Shown here in pieces: positions 16,434-23,365 of a DNA stretch of 64,000 bases. The notes under the pieces are model-generated. The model did not search any database, was not told the DNA's origin, and saw nothing but the letters and a program-made list of their open reading frames with translations. Both the position numbers and the translations under genes were made by a program. The first letter of the stretch is position 1, and every line of letters begins with the position of its first letter. The DNA comes from Nitrincola tapanii (lineage in GTDB: Bacteria; Pseudomonadota; Gammaproteobacteria; Pseudomonadales; Balneatricaceae): contig NZ_SMRS01000001.1 in the NCBI RefSeq assembly GCF_008368715.1, positions 310,001 to 374,000 of the forward strand, in the 5' to 3' direction.

Positions 16434-18014
16434 ATGAAATATATTGAAAATTTAGATTTTGGTTTCGCCGATGCACAAAATTATAAAATGCGTGAAAACA
16501 AGAATCTATTTGATCGTGTTTTTATAAAAAATGATTATCTAGAGTCTCTATGTAAACCAAATATCTCTTTTTTAATTGGCGAAAAAGGCACTGGAAAAAC
16601 AGCATATGCCGTATATATGTCTAATAGTGCTTATAAGAATAACAGGTCAGAAATAAAATACATTCGAGAAACTGAGTATAGAAAATTTATAACTTTAAAA
16701 GAAGAGAAGCACCTTCAGTTATCTGATTATACAAATATATGGAAAGTTATTATTTATCTTCTTTTGTGTCAGAAGATCAATGAAGAAGAAGGTGATAGTT
16801 TTAGTTTTGCTAAGTTTGGTAAGTTTAAGGCAATTGAAGAAACTATCAATGAATATTATTACAGTGCATTTTCTCCAGAAATCATTCAAGCCTTAGAATT
16901 TGTTCAAAATTCCAAGCTGGCAGCCGAATTATTAGCAAAACATGCCAAGTTAAAAGGTGAACAAAGTGAAACTTTCACTTTCACCGAAAGTCGGTTTCAA
17001 GCAAATCTTTTTTATATACAGAAAAAATTTGAAGATGCGATAAAGCAAATCAGACTAGATAGCAATTACCTTTTATTTATTGATGGAATCGACATTCGTC
17101 CATCTGGCATACCTTATGAAGAGTATCTTGAATGCATTAAAGGGTTGGCAAATGCTGTATGGGAAGTTAATACTGATTTTTTCCCATCAATTAAAGGAGG
17201 AAAGGGTCGCTGTAGGGTTGTGCTATTAATAAGACCGGATATTTTTGAATCTGTAGGCCTGCAGAATCAGAATGCAAAAATACGAGATAATTCAGTTTTC
17301 TTAGATTGGAAGACTGATTACATATCTCATAGAACATCTAAAATATTTGAAGTATCTGACCACCTCCTAGGTGTGCAACAAAATGGAGAGGCAAAAACTT
17401 TAGGTGAAAATTGGGATCACTATTTTCCTTGGAATTCTCCAAACGTCTTCGATACATATGAATGTCCTACCTCGTTCATTAATTTTTTGCGCTGGTCATA
17501 TTACAGGCCGCGTGACATTGTTACGTTATTGACATTAATAAAAGATCACACCAAAGATAAATCGAAAGACAGTTTCACATTAGATGATTTTGAAGCTAGG
17601 GATTTTCAACGTGCATATTCAAATTACCTTTTAGGTGAGATAAAAGATCAGCTTTCTTTCTATTATCAGGGTAATGATTATGAGACGTTTCTTAAATTTT
17701 TTGAGTTCTTAAAAGGCAAAGATAAGTTTACATATAAGCAATATAGTAATGCATATGAAGAAATGATTGCTTACTTGAAATCTGTCAATAGATATCCTCC
17801 ACAGTTTATGCATTCAAGAAATGAGTTTTTGCAATTTCTATATGACTTAAATGTTCTTTGTTATCTAGAACGGCCAAAAGAAGGAAAAGCCCACATCCAT
17901 TGGTGTTTCAAAGAGAGAAATTATTCCAATATTTCTCCTAAAGTTAAAACCGACCTTGAATATCAAGTGTTTTATGGGTTGGCTAAAGCCTTGAATCTAG
18001 GCAAGCAATATTAA
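16434..18014 (+). CDS. P-loop ATPase, Sll1717/FunZ-like (cassette 1)
   Basis: 526 residues, AT-rich relative to its neighbours. Walker A GEKGTGKT is near residue 49 and Walker B YLLFIDGID near 217, as in Sll1717-type P-loop ATPases, a family of mostly uncharacterised single proteins in accessory DNA. There is no transmembrane segment. ATG at 16434 is preferred because AAAGGA lies six bases before it; an upstream TTG at 16404 and ATG at 16431 are alternatives. The gene fills a 1.73-kb cassette, long for an integron. A defence role is inferred only from context. Confidence 0.75.
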   Translation: MKYIENLDFGFADAQNYKMRENKNLFDRVFIKNDYLESLCKPNISFLIGEKGTGKTAYAVYMSNSAYKNNRSEIKYIRETEYRKFITLKEEKHLQLSDYTNIWKVIIYLLLCQKINEEEGDSFSFAKFGKFKAIEETINEYYYSAFSPEIIQALEFVQNSKLAAELLAKHAKLKGEQSETFTFTESRFQANLFYIQKKFEDAIKQIRLDSNYLLFIDGIDIRPSGIPYEEYLECIKGLANAVWEVNTDFFPSIKGGKGRCRVVLLIRPDIFESVGLQNQNAKIRDNSVFLDWKTDYISHRTSKIFEVSDHLLGVQQNGEAKTLGENWDHYFPWNSPNVFDTYECPTSFINFLRWSYYRPRDIVTLLTLIKDHTKDKSKDSFTLDDFEARDFQRAYSNYLLGEIKDQLSFYYQGNDYETFLKFFEFLKGKDKFTYKQYSNAYEEMIAYLKSVNRYPPQFMHSRNEFLQFLYDLNVLCYLERPKEGKAHIHWCFKERNYSNISPKVKTDLEYQVFYGLAKALNLGKQY

Positions 18015-18018
18015 ACAC

Positions 18019-18123
18019 ATGTAACAAGCGCCTGCAATCTGACCTCTGGCTACTGTCACTTTTTGTGCAATAATCCGCACAAAAAGCGCCAGTAGCCTCC
18101 GGCAGTTGAGGCGAGCGTTAAGC
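18019..18123 (+). repeat. attC site 1
   Basis: R'' is ATGTAAC (18019-18025) and R' is GTTAAGC (18117-18123). Between them are nested arms: GGCTACTG/CAGTAGCC (18048-18055/18090-18097) and TTTTTGTGC/GCACAAAAA (18060-18068/18077-18085), with an imperfect outer stem. This is the folded single-stranded target of integron recombination. Confidence 0.88.
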
Positions 18124-18136
18124 GGAAAGGAGAGTC

Positions 18137-18529
18137 ATGCTAATTTCGGAGTCTTTCGCAGCATTCAAGGCCAAGCAAAAGAATGTTCAGTGGTCTGTTT
18201 CAGCAATTAGTGAAAATAATGAACTAGTGGTTAGCCTATGGGACCAGTTCTTTGAGAAACGTAGCAAGGGAACAATGACATACGCAGACCAAGTAAGTCG
18301 TTGGAAGGGGCTCGGAAATTCGGAGTTCATAGAAAACCTAAATATAGCCAAAGAAAAAGATCTCCCTGTTCGGGCGATTATTGCTAAGTCAAAAAATCCT
18401 AAAGCGGTGGCTGCTGGAGAACCTGCTAGCAATTTGGGTAATACTTTCCATCCAAAAAAAGATTGGACTGGTAAGTTGACGATATGGGATGGCGACAACT
18501 TTGAAATCGAATTTAGTCAGTGCAAATGA
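18137..18529 (+). CDS. Unknown protein (cassette 2)
   Basis: 130 residues with no signal peptide or membrane segment and no domain I recognise. The N-terminal half is rich in charged and aromatic residues (VQWSVSAISENNELVVSLWDQFFE); the C-terminus has HPKKDWTGKLTIWDGDNFEIEF. The start ATG follows AAAGGAGAG by five bases and lies 14 bases after the attC R' box, the usual layout for a cassette gene. Confidence 0.75.
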   Translation: MLISESFAAFKAKQKNVQWSVSAISENNELVVSLWDQFFEKRSKGTMTYADQVSRWKGLGNSEFIENLNIAKEKDLPVRAIIAKSKNPKAVAAGEPASNLGNTFHPKKDWTGKLTIWDGDNFEIEFSQCK

Positions 18530-18532
18530 ATC

Positions 18533-18600
18533 GCTTAACAAGCATAAGCACTTGACCGAAAAAGCTACACTTTTTCGGTCAAGTGTTATGAGCGTTAGCT
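18533..18600 (+). repeat. attC site 2
   Basis: R'' is GCTTAAC (18533) and R' is GTTAGCT (18594). A perfect 16-bp stem (18549-18564 with 18570-18585) has a 5-nt loop, extended by CATAA/TTATG with one unpaired G at 18548. Unpaired bases like this are the strand-choosing signal of attC sites. It is the best-formed site in the array. Confidence 0.93.
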
Positions 18601-18617
18601 GAAAAAAGGAATCAGTA

Positions 18618-19505
18618 GTGGAAACCTACTCTGTGGATATCAAAAAAGACGAAGAAGGCTACTTGGGTAGAGAGTGCCCCGAGTGTGAAAAGTACTTCAA
18701 GATAAAGCCGGGTACTGGTATCCCTGATTTCTCTGATTGTTATTGCCCCTATTGTCAGCATTTGGGTCCGCAAGACCATTTTTGGACAAAACAGCAGATT
18801 GAGTATGCCCAGTCAGTCGTTCTGAATAAGGTTTCTGGCGATCTTCTAAAGATGATGAAGAAGATGGAGAAGAAGCCAAAAAGAAATCAGTTTATTTCTA
18901 TTGGCATAACCGTAAAGGGAAGGCCAACTCCCATTACCTACTACTCTGAGAAAGAACTTGAAGAAAAAGTCGAATGCAAAAACTGCACCCTGCAGTACGC
19001 TATCTATGGTGCATTCGGGTACTGCCCTGATTGTGCAGAGCACAACTCCCAACAGATAGCCGAGGCAAACTTTGATCTGGTCATAAAAATCCTTGATCTG
19101 GCTAAAGAAGCACCATCAGATATAAAAAGTAAGCTAATTGAAAATGGGCTGGAAGACTGCATTTCGGCATTTGATGGGTTTGCACGAGAGCGTTGTTGTG
19201 ACCGATATCCTAAGCTGTCCTTTCAGAATATTTACGTAGCCAAGCAAAAACTCGAAGAATCCGGAATTAATATTGCTGAAGGTCTCGATAGATCCGAATG
19301 GGAGTTCGTCGTAAATCAGTTTCAAAAGCGCCACCTTCTTGCGCATAAGATGGGTGTAGTTGATGAAGAATATATAAAGAAAACGGGCACTCATCCAGAA
19401 CGGTTAGGGAAAAAGGTTTCGATTACTGCAAATGATGTTATGTCATTGATAGATCACCTAAAAATAATCGTCTCGAATCTTTCAAAACATGTGCAGCGCA
19501 GCTAA
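18618..19505 (+). CDS. Zinc-ribbon protein with HEPN-like RNase motif (cassette 3)
   Basis: 295 residues. Cys pairs at 20/23, 41-46 (CYCPYC) and two more near 120 (CKNC) and 140 (CPDC) suggest two zinc ribbons. Near residue 238 is RHLLAH followed by KMGVVDEEYI, which fits the R-(N/H/D)-x3-H signature of HEPN ribonucleases. HEPN proteins are frequent toxins in defence and toxin-antitoxin systems. The start is GTG behind AAAAAAGGA; the stop codon lies inside the next R'' box, as in many cassettes. Function inferred, not known. Confidence 0.7.
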   Translation: METYSVDIKKDEEGYLGRECPECEKYFKIKPGTGIPDFSDCYCPYCQHLGPQDHFWTKQQIEYAQSVVLNKVSGDLLKMMKKMEKKPKRNQFISIGITVKGRPTPITYYSEKELEEKVECKNCTLQYAIYGAFGYCPDCAEHNSQQIAEANFDLVIKILDLAKEAPSDIKSKLIENGLEDCISAFDGFARERCCDRYPKLSFQNIYVAKQKLEESGINIAEGLDRSEWEFVVNQFQKRHLLAHKMGVVDEEYIKKTGTHPERLGKKVSITANDVMSLIDHLKIIVSNLSKHVQRS

Positions 19506-19558
19506 CAATTTACTGCACCGGAAAGGGAAAAGGGGTCGGCTTACCTTGGTCGTTATGC
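19500..19558 (+). repeat. attC site 3 (short, poorly paired)
   Basis: R'' AGCTAAC (19500-19506) is the exact complement of the start of cassette 3, and R' GTTATGC (19552-19558) of the end of cassette 4. The inner arms pair weakly, so the site may be a poor substrate. Without the heptamer match it would be missed. Confidence 0.7.
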
Positions 19559-19626
19559 ACCTCTGTGACGCAATCTGTCGCTCAGGTCGCGTAAGCTGAA
19601 AGAGTAATAAGCAAAAAGGAAAATGT

Positions 19627-19977
19627 ATGTCAAATTTCGATCAAAATTTTGAAGCTGCACGTCTTGCCTCGTTGGCCGAACAACATTCAGACATTGTAAA
19701 AGTTACAGGAGAGGTGGTTTTCCGTGCGGAAGATGATGAAGACCGCTTGAGTGGTACTTCTTGGACACTTGAAGAAGATATTTTCGATCAGGTTACGGAG
19801 TCTGGTTTTAAGTTGCATCTGATTGAGCTTCTCGATGATTTTATTGCACACCGAGGCCAATGTAATGAGTTGCTCAAAAAAGAAGGGATAGTTCGTTTTG
19901 GTGATGGTGATTTGAGCATCGAGTGGCTGCCTGATGGGTCTACCCATTTATCAGATCATCTGGGTACGGAGCAGTAG
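19627..19977 (+). CDS. Small acidic unknown protein (cassette 4, first gene)
   Basis: 116 residues, strongly acidic, with no recognised domain and no Cys cluster. ATG at 19627 follows AAAAGGA. The next gene begins two bases after its stop, so the two are translated together. A small acidic protein before a nuclease-like gene could be an inhibitor or partner; this is only inference. Confidence 0.7.
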   Translation: MSNFDQNFEAARLASLAEQHSDIVKVTGEVVFRAEDDEDRLSGTSWTLEEDIFDQVTESGFKLHLIELLDDFIAHRGQCNELLKKEGIVRFGDGDLSIEWLPDGSTHLSDHLGTEQ

Positions 19978-19979
19978 GT

Positions 19980-20441
19980 TTGATTACAAAGCATGACTTG
20001 CCATCTTTGGTGACCAAATTTGAGCGCCTACCGGGTCAAATCAGTGAGCTTTCAAAGTCCGCTTTTGAAAATGTTTATGGCTCGGAAGCGGCTGCTCAGG
20101 CAAAAAACATAGTCTATTTTTTCTTGTCCTCAAAGCCAGTGCCTCGCCTCAATGGAGAGAGTTGCATCCTTTACATAGGCCAAACAAAAACCAGCTTCAA
20201 ATCCAGATATTTCCGCCATGCAAGCCTGCATGCCACATCGAAAGCCAACTCGTTGAAATTTGACATGGTAATAAAAAATTACGGGGCAATAGAAATCGCC
20301 TTTTGTGATTACCGCAAGTTTGGCGACACTCTGCTTGGTGCTGAAGGGCAGTTTTTGTGGTGGTACTTTCAAAATCACGGTGAATATCCGCCAATAAACT
20401 ACACCAAAACTAAAGTCAGAATAGATGCTGTCAGTGCATAA
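19980..20441 (+). CDS. GIY-YIG-like protein (cassette 4, second gene)
   Basis: 153 residues. The segment CILYIGQTKTSFKSRYFRH (about 60-78) matches the GIY-YIG nuclease core, with YIG, GQT, and the spaced Arg and His; the first GIY is degenerate. A downstream AEGQFLWWYF with YPPIN gives the catalytic Glu and the final Asn of the fold. The start must be TTG at 19980, since no ATG is in frame nearby; it is two bases after the upstream stop. It could be a nuclease effector. The stop lies inside the attC R'' box. Confidence 0.65.
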   Translation: MITKHDLPSLVTKFERLPGQISELSKSAFENVYGSEAAAQAKNIVYFFLSSKPVPRLNGESCILYIGQTKTSFKSRYFRHASLHATSKANSLKFDMVIKNYGAIEIAFCDYRKFGDTLLGAEGQFLWWYFQNHGEYPPINYTKTKVRIDAVSA

Positions 20442-20513
20442 CAAGGCCATTAAATTCGCTCCCTGCGGTCGCCGGACGCTCGCTCCTTGCGCCGTTTATG
20501 GCGGGCGTTAACG
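20436..20513 (+). repeat. attC site 4
   Basis: R'' is GCATAAC (20436) and R' is GTTAACG (20507). Arms GCCATTAAA (20446-20454) and TTTATGGC (20495-20502) pair with one extra T. The inner part (CTCCCTGCGGTCGCC... and ACGCTCGCTCC) is of a kind common in chromosomal integrons. Confidence 0.88.
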
Positions 20514-20526
20514 AGGAGGGCAATTC

Positions 20527-21366
20527 GTGCCAAGCATCTATCTTTTTCGGCTAAAAGCAATAAAAACTGCTCAAGGTGCTCTCTTTGAAAGCGGCACTTC
20601 AAGAGAAGAGTTTTTAACCACGGTTATCGAGAGCAAGCCTTCTGAAGAGCTTCGAGAAGGTTATGTTTGGCATGTCGGTAATGTGTTGAATGTGGGAGAT
20701 GATGGACTTTTATTTGCGGCTGGCCGGACGACCAAAAAGAGCAAAGAGCTCTATGATGAAGAAACCGGGGATTTCACTCAGGTGGATGACGAAGAGTCTC
20801 CATTCACCTATGTCTACTTTGACAAAAAATTCAGCGTATTAGCCATAGAACCAAAATCAAAGCTTTCTCCCACGGTAAAGGGTATAGCAAATAGCCTAGA
20901 GAAGCTTTTTAACCAGCAAGCTTTAGTGCATGACTACGGAGCGAAAATAGAGATATCGGAAATATGGGACCCAGAGGATTTTCTTAAACAAATACGGGGC
21001 GCCTATTCCGTGGTTGGTTTCACTGTTGAGTTTAGCAAGCCGAATCCTTTCGACGTCGAGGCTGATTTTCACAAGCCGATGGAGCAGTACATAGAAGCAA
21101 CAGGTGGACAAAAGGGAAAAACCATTGTTCAAGGCGACGACCTTGATCGAAATAGTATTGAGAAAGTGACTCGATCAGTTGCATCAACGGGCAATGATGC
21201 CTCAGCGAGGATAAGGCACAAGGAAGGGCAACGGCCCGTCACACGCCATTTACGAGGCGACCCGGTCAGTATTGCGTTTGACGAGGAGGAGCGACAAGAG
21301 CCAAAAGGTTTGATGGAGAGGGTTCGTGAAGCTTATGCGCGGATTCGGGGGCAAGATAAAACATGA
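20527..21366 (+). CDS. Unknown soluble protein (cassette 5, first gene)
   Basis: 279 residues, no membrane segment, no domain I recognise. The N-terminal 170 residues look globular (YLFRLKAIKTAQGALFESG, VGNVLNVGDDGLLFAAGRTTKKS, SPFTYVYFDKKFSVLAIEPKS); the C-terminal 90 are polar and basic. The start is GTG behind GAGGAGGG. It overlaps the next gene by ATGA, so the two proteins are made together. Such coupling to a membrane protein suggests a soluble sensor with a membrane effector, as an inference from layout. Confidence 0.75.
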   Translation: MPSIYLFRLKAIKTAQGALFESGTSREEFLTTVIESKPSEELREGYVWHVGNVLNVGDDGLLFAAGRTTKKSKELYDEETGDFTQVDDEESPFTYVYFDKKFSVLAIEPKSKLSPTVKGIANSLEKLFNQQALVHDYGAKIEISEIWDPEDFLKQIRGAYSVVGFTVEFSKPNPFDVEADFHKPMEQYIEATGGQKGKTIVQGDDLDRNSIEKVTRSVASTGNDASARIRHKEGQRPVTRHLRGDPVSIAFDEEERQEPKGLMERVREAYARIRGQDKT

Positions 21367-21887
21367 CTACGTTTTGGTCATGGCTCTTTAAAGGCTCAGG
21401 AAATGGAGCTGGTCTTAAAAGATTTCTGGATCGCTGGATTCTATTACATATTGCTGTTGGTCTTGCGCTGGCTTTTCTTATCCCCATACCGCTCAAAGAC
21501 GCGGCGGTTACGCTATTATTACCAGTAGCTGGGATATTTATTGGGCTGTCCTTTGCTTGGGGTGGAAACGCCCAAGCATTGCTTCAAAGCACAGAAATCG
21601 AAAATATGTCCTCTTTTCGAGACGGCGGGTATGTAGAGTATGTCTATACCTTTCAGGCAGCCATTCTTCTAATATTAGTTACGCTGATTCTTTGGGCGAT
21701 AGCCGGTCTTGGCGTTTTTGATATGGTGTGGCCAATCTGCTCGAATCATTACCTATATTTTTTGATCTCATTTTTCTTGTTCTTCTTTTCTAGCCTGACA
21801 GTGAGGGAATGCTGGCATGTTGTGCTGGGTGCACAAAGTATGCTCTTGGCGAGGTTTCAGATCAGGAAAAGGTCGAATGACCGTTAA
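21363..21887 (+). CDS. Small membrane protein (cassette 5, second gene)
   Basis: 174 residues with four predicted transmembrane helices: about 24-45, 48-66, 95-117 and 127-149. The last is extremely rich in Phe (YFLISFFLFFFSSL). A basic C-terminus (ARFQIRKRSNDR) faces the cytoplasm. No family recognised. It overlaps the upstream soluble-protein gene by four bases. In abortive-infection systems such small membrane partners often damage the membrane; here that is only a suggestion. Confidence 0.75.
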   Translation: MTTFWSWLFKGSGNGAGLKRFLDRWILLHIAVGLALAFLIPIPLKDAAVTLLLPVAGIFIGLSFAWGGNAQALLQSTEIENMSSFRDGGYVEYVYTFQAAILLILVTLILWAIAGLGVFDMVWPICSNHYLYFLISFFLFFFSSLTVRECWHVVLGAQSMLLARFQIRKRSNDR

Positions 21888-21950
21888 CAAGTGCAGGTTG
21901 TCGGACAGTGTAGTTGCACTCCACACCTGCCGCAACTGCAAGCGTTAGGC
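21882..21950 (+). repeat. attC site 5
   Basis: R'' is CGTTAAC (21882) and R' is GTTAGGC (21944), the latter a perfect match to the GTTRRRY consensus. Arms TGCAGGTTG (21892-21900) and CAACTGCA (21933-21940) pair with one extra G. Confidence 0.92.
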
Positions 21951-21968
21951 ATCCATCACGGAGAAAGT

Positions 21969-22316
21969 ATGCTCAAAAGACAAACAAAAAAATGCACGGC
22001 CACATTTATCCTTCTCGCGTTTCTCGTGTTTTTCCCCTTAGTAGCGGTGTCTTCGTCTGTAACTGGGGTTGTAGTGCTAGAAGATACGCCGGGCTGCGAC
22101 CATTTTGTGGTCGAAACAAGTGGAGGCTACTCGCTGCTTGAATGGTATGGCGGTGTGGTGACTATTTGGGAAGGCGATAAAGTATTCGGTGAAATTCACT
22201 CTTATGGATTCAAAGATATCTATATCGACGGGCGCGGTGAAATGCGAGTTTGGGTTGAAGACTATTGGGTGTCTGATAGAGACGCACTTGAATATTTTCA
22301 CAGCAATTGTCGCTGA
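21969..22316 (+). CDS. Secreted unknown protein (cassette 6)
   Basis: 115 residues. The N-terminus (KRQTKK, then a hydrophobic run to VSSS) is a clear signal peptide of about 29 residues. The mature part is a small beta-rich domain with two Cys (in TPGCDHF and HSNC at the end) that could form a disulfide. ATG at 21969 is 19 bases after the attC R' and follows GGAGAAAG; longer readings would include the attC itself and are wrong. No family recognised. Confidence 0.75.
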   Translation: MLKRQTKKCTATFILLAFLVFFPLVAVSSSVTGVVVLEDTPGCDHFVVETSGGYSLLEWYGGVVTIWEGDKVFGEIHSYGFKDIYIDGRGEMRVWVEDYWVSDRDALEYFHSNCR

Positions 22317-22325
22317 CGAAGAGTT

Positions 22326-22332
22326 GCCTAAC
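22326..22332 (+). repeat. R'' box of a sixth, incomplete attC
   Basis: GCCTAAC is the exact complement of the start of cassette 6 (GTTAGGC at 21944), so the cassette ends here. No convincing partner arm or R' follows, so the site is truncated or decayed and the array ends. Confidence 0.65.
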
Positions 22333-22635
22333 ACCTATGAGCCTTCTACCTGTCAATAGGCCGCAGGTTTTTTGTTGGCCGCGTCAGCGGCCAACATCAA
22401 GTCCCTGAGCCAGTGATCCTACTTCATCTGTCATCGTTGGCTGTTGGTGGGTTACAGCAAAAATACCACGGGCACTTCCTGCGGTCGCCTATTGAGGCCC
22501 ACTTAACTTGGTGGTTCACCACTGCCAAGCCGAGTAGCTCCTTGCTGTTTGGCTTGGGGCACTTGACACTCATCGGTTAACCAGCATCTGTCCTATTAAA
22601 AAAAGCGGGTTACTTTAAAGTCCCAGGATCAAGCA
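22333..22635. other. Gene-free stretch after the cassette array
   Basis: These 303 bases contain no gene that I can support. A perfect 9-bp hairpin, GTTGGCCGC-GTCA-GCGGCCAAC (22374-22395), lies near the array end. It has T-residues before rather than after it, so it is not a simple terminator. CTGCGGTCGCC at about 22480 recalls the inside of attC site 4, so part of this stretch may be decayed cassette DNA. Confidence 0.4.
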
Positions 22636-22725
22636 ATGGATACAGATTTCATTCAAGCGACAGGAAATGTCGTACCAGTAGATATGATGGACTCAATTGA
22701 GCACATCATTGAGGATAAACCATGA
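22636..22725 (+). CDS. 29-codon small ORF coupled to SLOG gene
   Basis: MDTDFIQATGNVVPVDMM and ending EHIIEDKP. It has a ribosome site (AGGATC) and its stop overlaps the ATG of the next gene (ATGA). It could be a leader peptide, a micro-partner of the SLOG protein, or the tail of a lost gene. No known family. Confidence 0.4.
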   Translation: MDTDFIQATGNVVPVDMMDSIEHIIEDKP

Positions 22726-23069
22726 AAAGCATTGCTGTTATCGGATCAAGAACATTTGCCGATTATGGTCTGTTAGAGGAGACGTTAGTGGATTATCAGA
22801 TAAGCAAACTCATATCTGGTGGTGCAAAGGGTGCCGATTCACTGGCTGAGCGGTATGCAACGAATCATGGCATTGAGCTAGTTGTTTTTAAACCCGATTG
22901 GAAAAAATATGGTCGTGGTGCCGGTCCGATTCGAAACCGGGATATCGTCGATGCCGCTGATCTTGTGATCGCTTTCTGGGATGGCAAGTCCAAAGGGACA
23001 AAATCAGCTCTGGACTATGCGGAACAGAAAAACAAACAAGTCATAATTAAGCTCATTACGAACCCCTAA
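22722..23069 (+). CDS. SLOG-fold nucleotide-binding protein (DUF2493/YspA-like)
   Basis: 115 residues covering a complete small SLOG domain: GSRTF at residues 7-11, SGGAKGADSLAERYA near 35-49, RNRDIVDAADLVIAFWDGKSKGT near 73-95. SLOG proteins bind nucleotides or nucleotide-derived signals and often act as sensors in defence systems. Here it stands alone behind a 29-codon ORF with which it is translationally coupled. A role as phage sensor is inference from the neighbourhood. The 163 bp after it hold nothing I can name. Confidence 0.8.
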   Translation: MKSIAVIGSRTFADYGLLEETLVDYQISKLISGGAKGADSLAERYATNHGIELVVFKPDWKKYGRGAGPIRNRDIVDAADLVIAFWDGKSKGTKSALDYAEQKNKQVIIKLITNP

Positions 23070-23232
23070 TGATAACTGCTATCCGATCTCTCTTATATTC
23101 AATTAACCACGAGTTTTTGAATCATTGAAACCATTAATTGACCGACAGTAGCTACTTCTTGATGAAGATAATGATCATCATCGACCAAGACTTATCTGGT
23201 CTTGTTGACTTTTGCCCATCGAACCGCGCTCT

Positions 23233-23364
23233 CTACTGACACAACGTGTGAACAGCGGCGATAGCGGTTAGATTTGGGGTCGGATAGAGCTCAGCACAAA
23301 TTGGTAGACCAAGTGCTGGTGGCATTAATAGCAAACCATCAGGTTTCAGTACCTTGTTTGCCAT
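23233..23364 (-). CDS. 43-residue small protein coupled to the 227-residue unknown
   Basis: ATG at 23364 comes one base after the stop of the upstream gene, a typical coupled arrangement. The peptide reads MANKVLKPDG, LLLMPPALGLPICAELYPTP and ends AAVHTLCQ. It is Pro- and Leu-rich and unlike random sequence. It could also be the start of a longer gene that was cut by a stop. No family known. Confidence 0.45.
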   Translation of the reverse strand: MANKVLKPDGLLLMPPALGLPICAELYPTPNLTAIAAVHTLCQ

Positions 23365-23365
23365 T

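Larger units (their letters stand above)
16386..22332. mobile_element. Six integron gene cassettes without an integron integrase (CALIN-type array)
   Basis: The array is defined by boundary heptamers. Each cassette starts with a GTTxxxx (R') that is the exact reverse complement of the xxxxAAC (R'') at its own end: GTTACAT 16386/ATGTAAC 18019; GTTAAGC 18117/GCTTAAC 18533; GTTAGCT 18594/AGCTAAC 19500; GTTATGC 19552/GCATAAC 20436; GTTAACG 20507/CGTTAAC 21882; GTTAGGC 21944/GCCTAAC 22326. Between adjacent R'' and R' lie foldable attC arms. All genes point the same way and start soon after an R'. No intI-like gene occurs in the window. Confidence 0.9.

Noticed and set aside
21891-22316. Longer start for the cassette 6 gene
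   Set aside because: The extra residues are translated attC sequence; ATG at 21969 has the ribosome site and begins the signal peptide.
22374-22395. Strong hairpin as an intrinsic terminator
   Set aside because: The T-run precedes the stem on the plus strand and the other strand has A residues after it; not a terminator in either direction.
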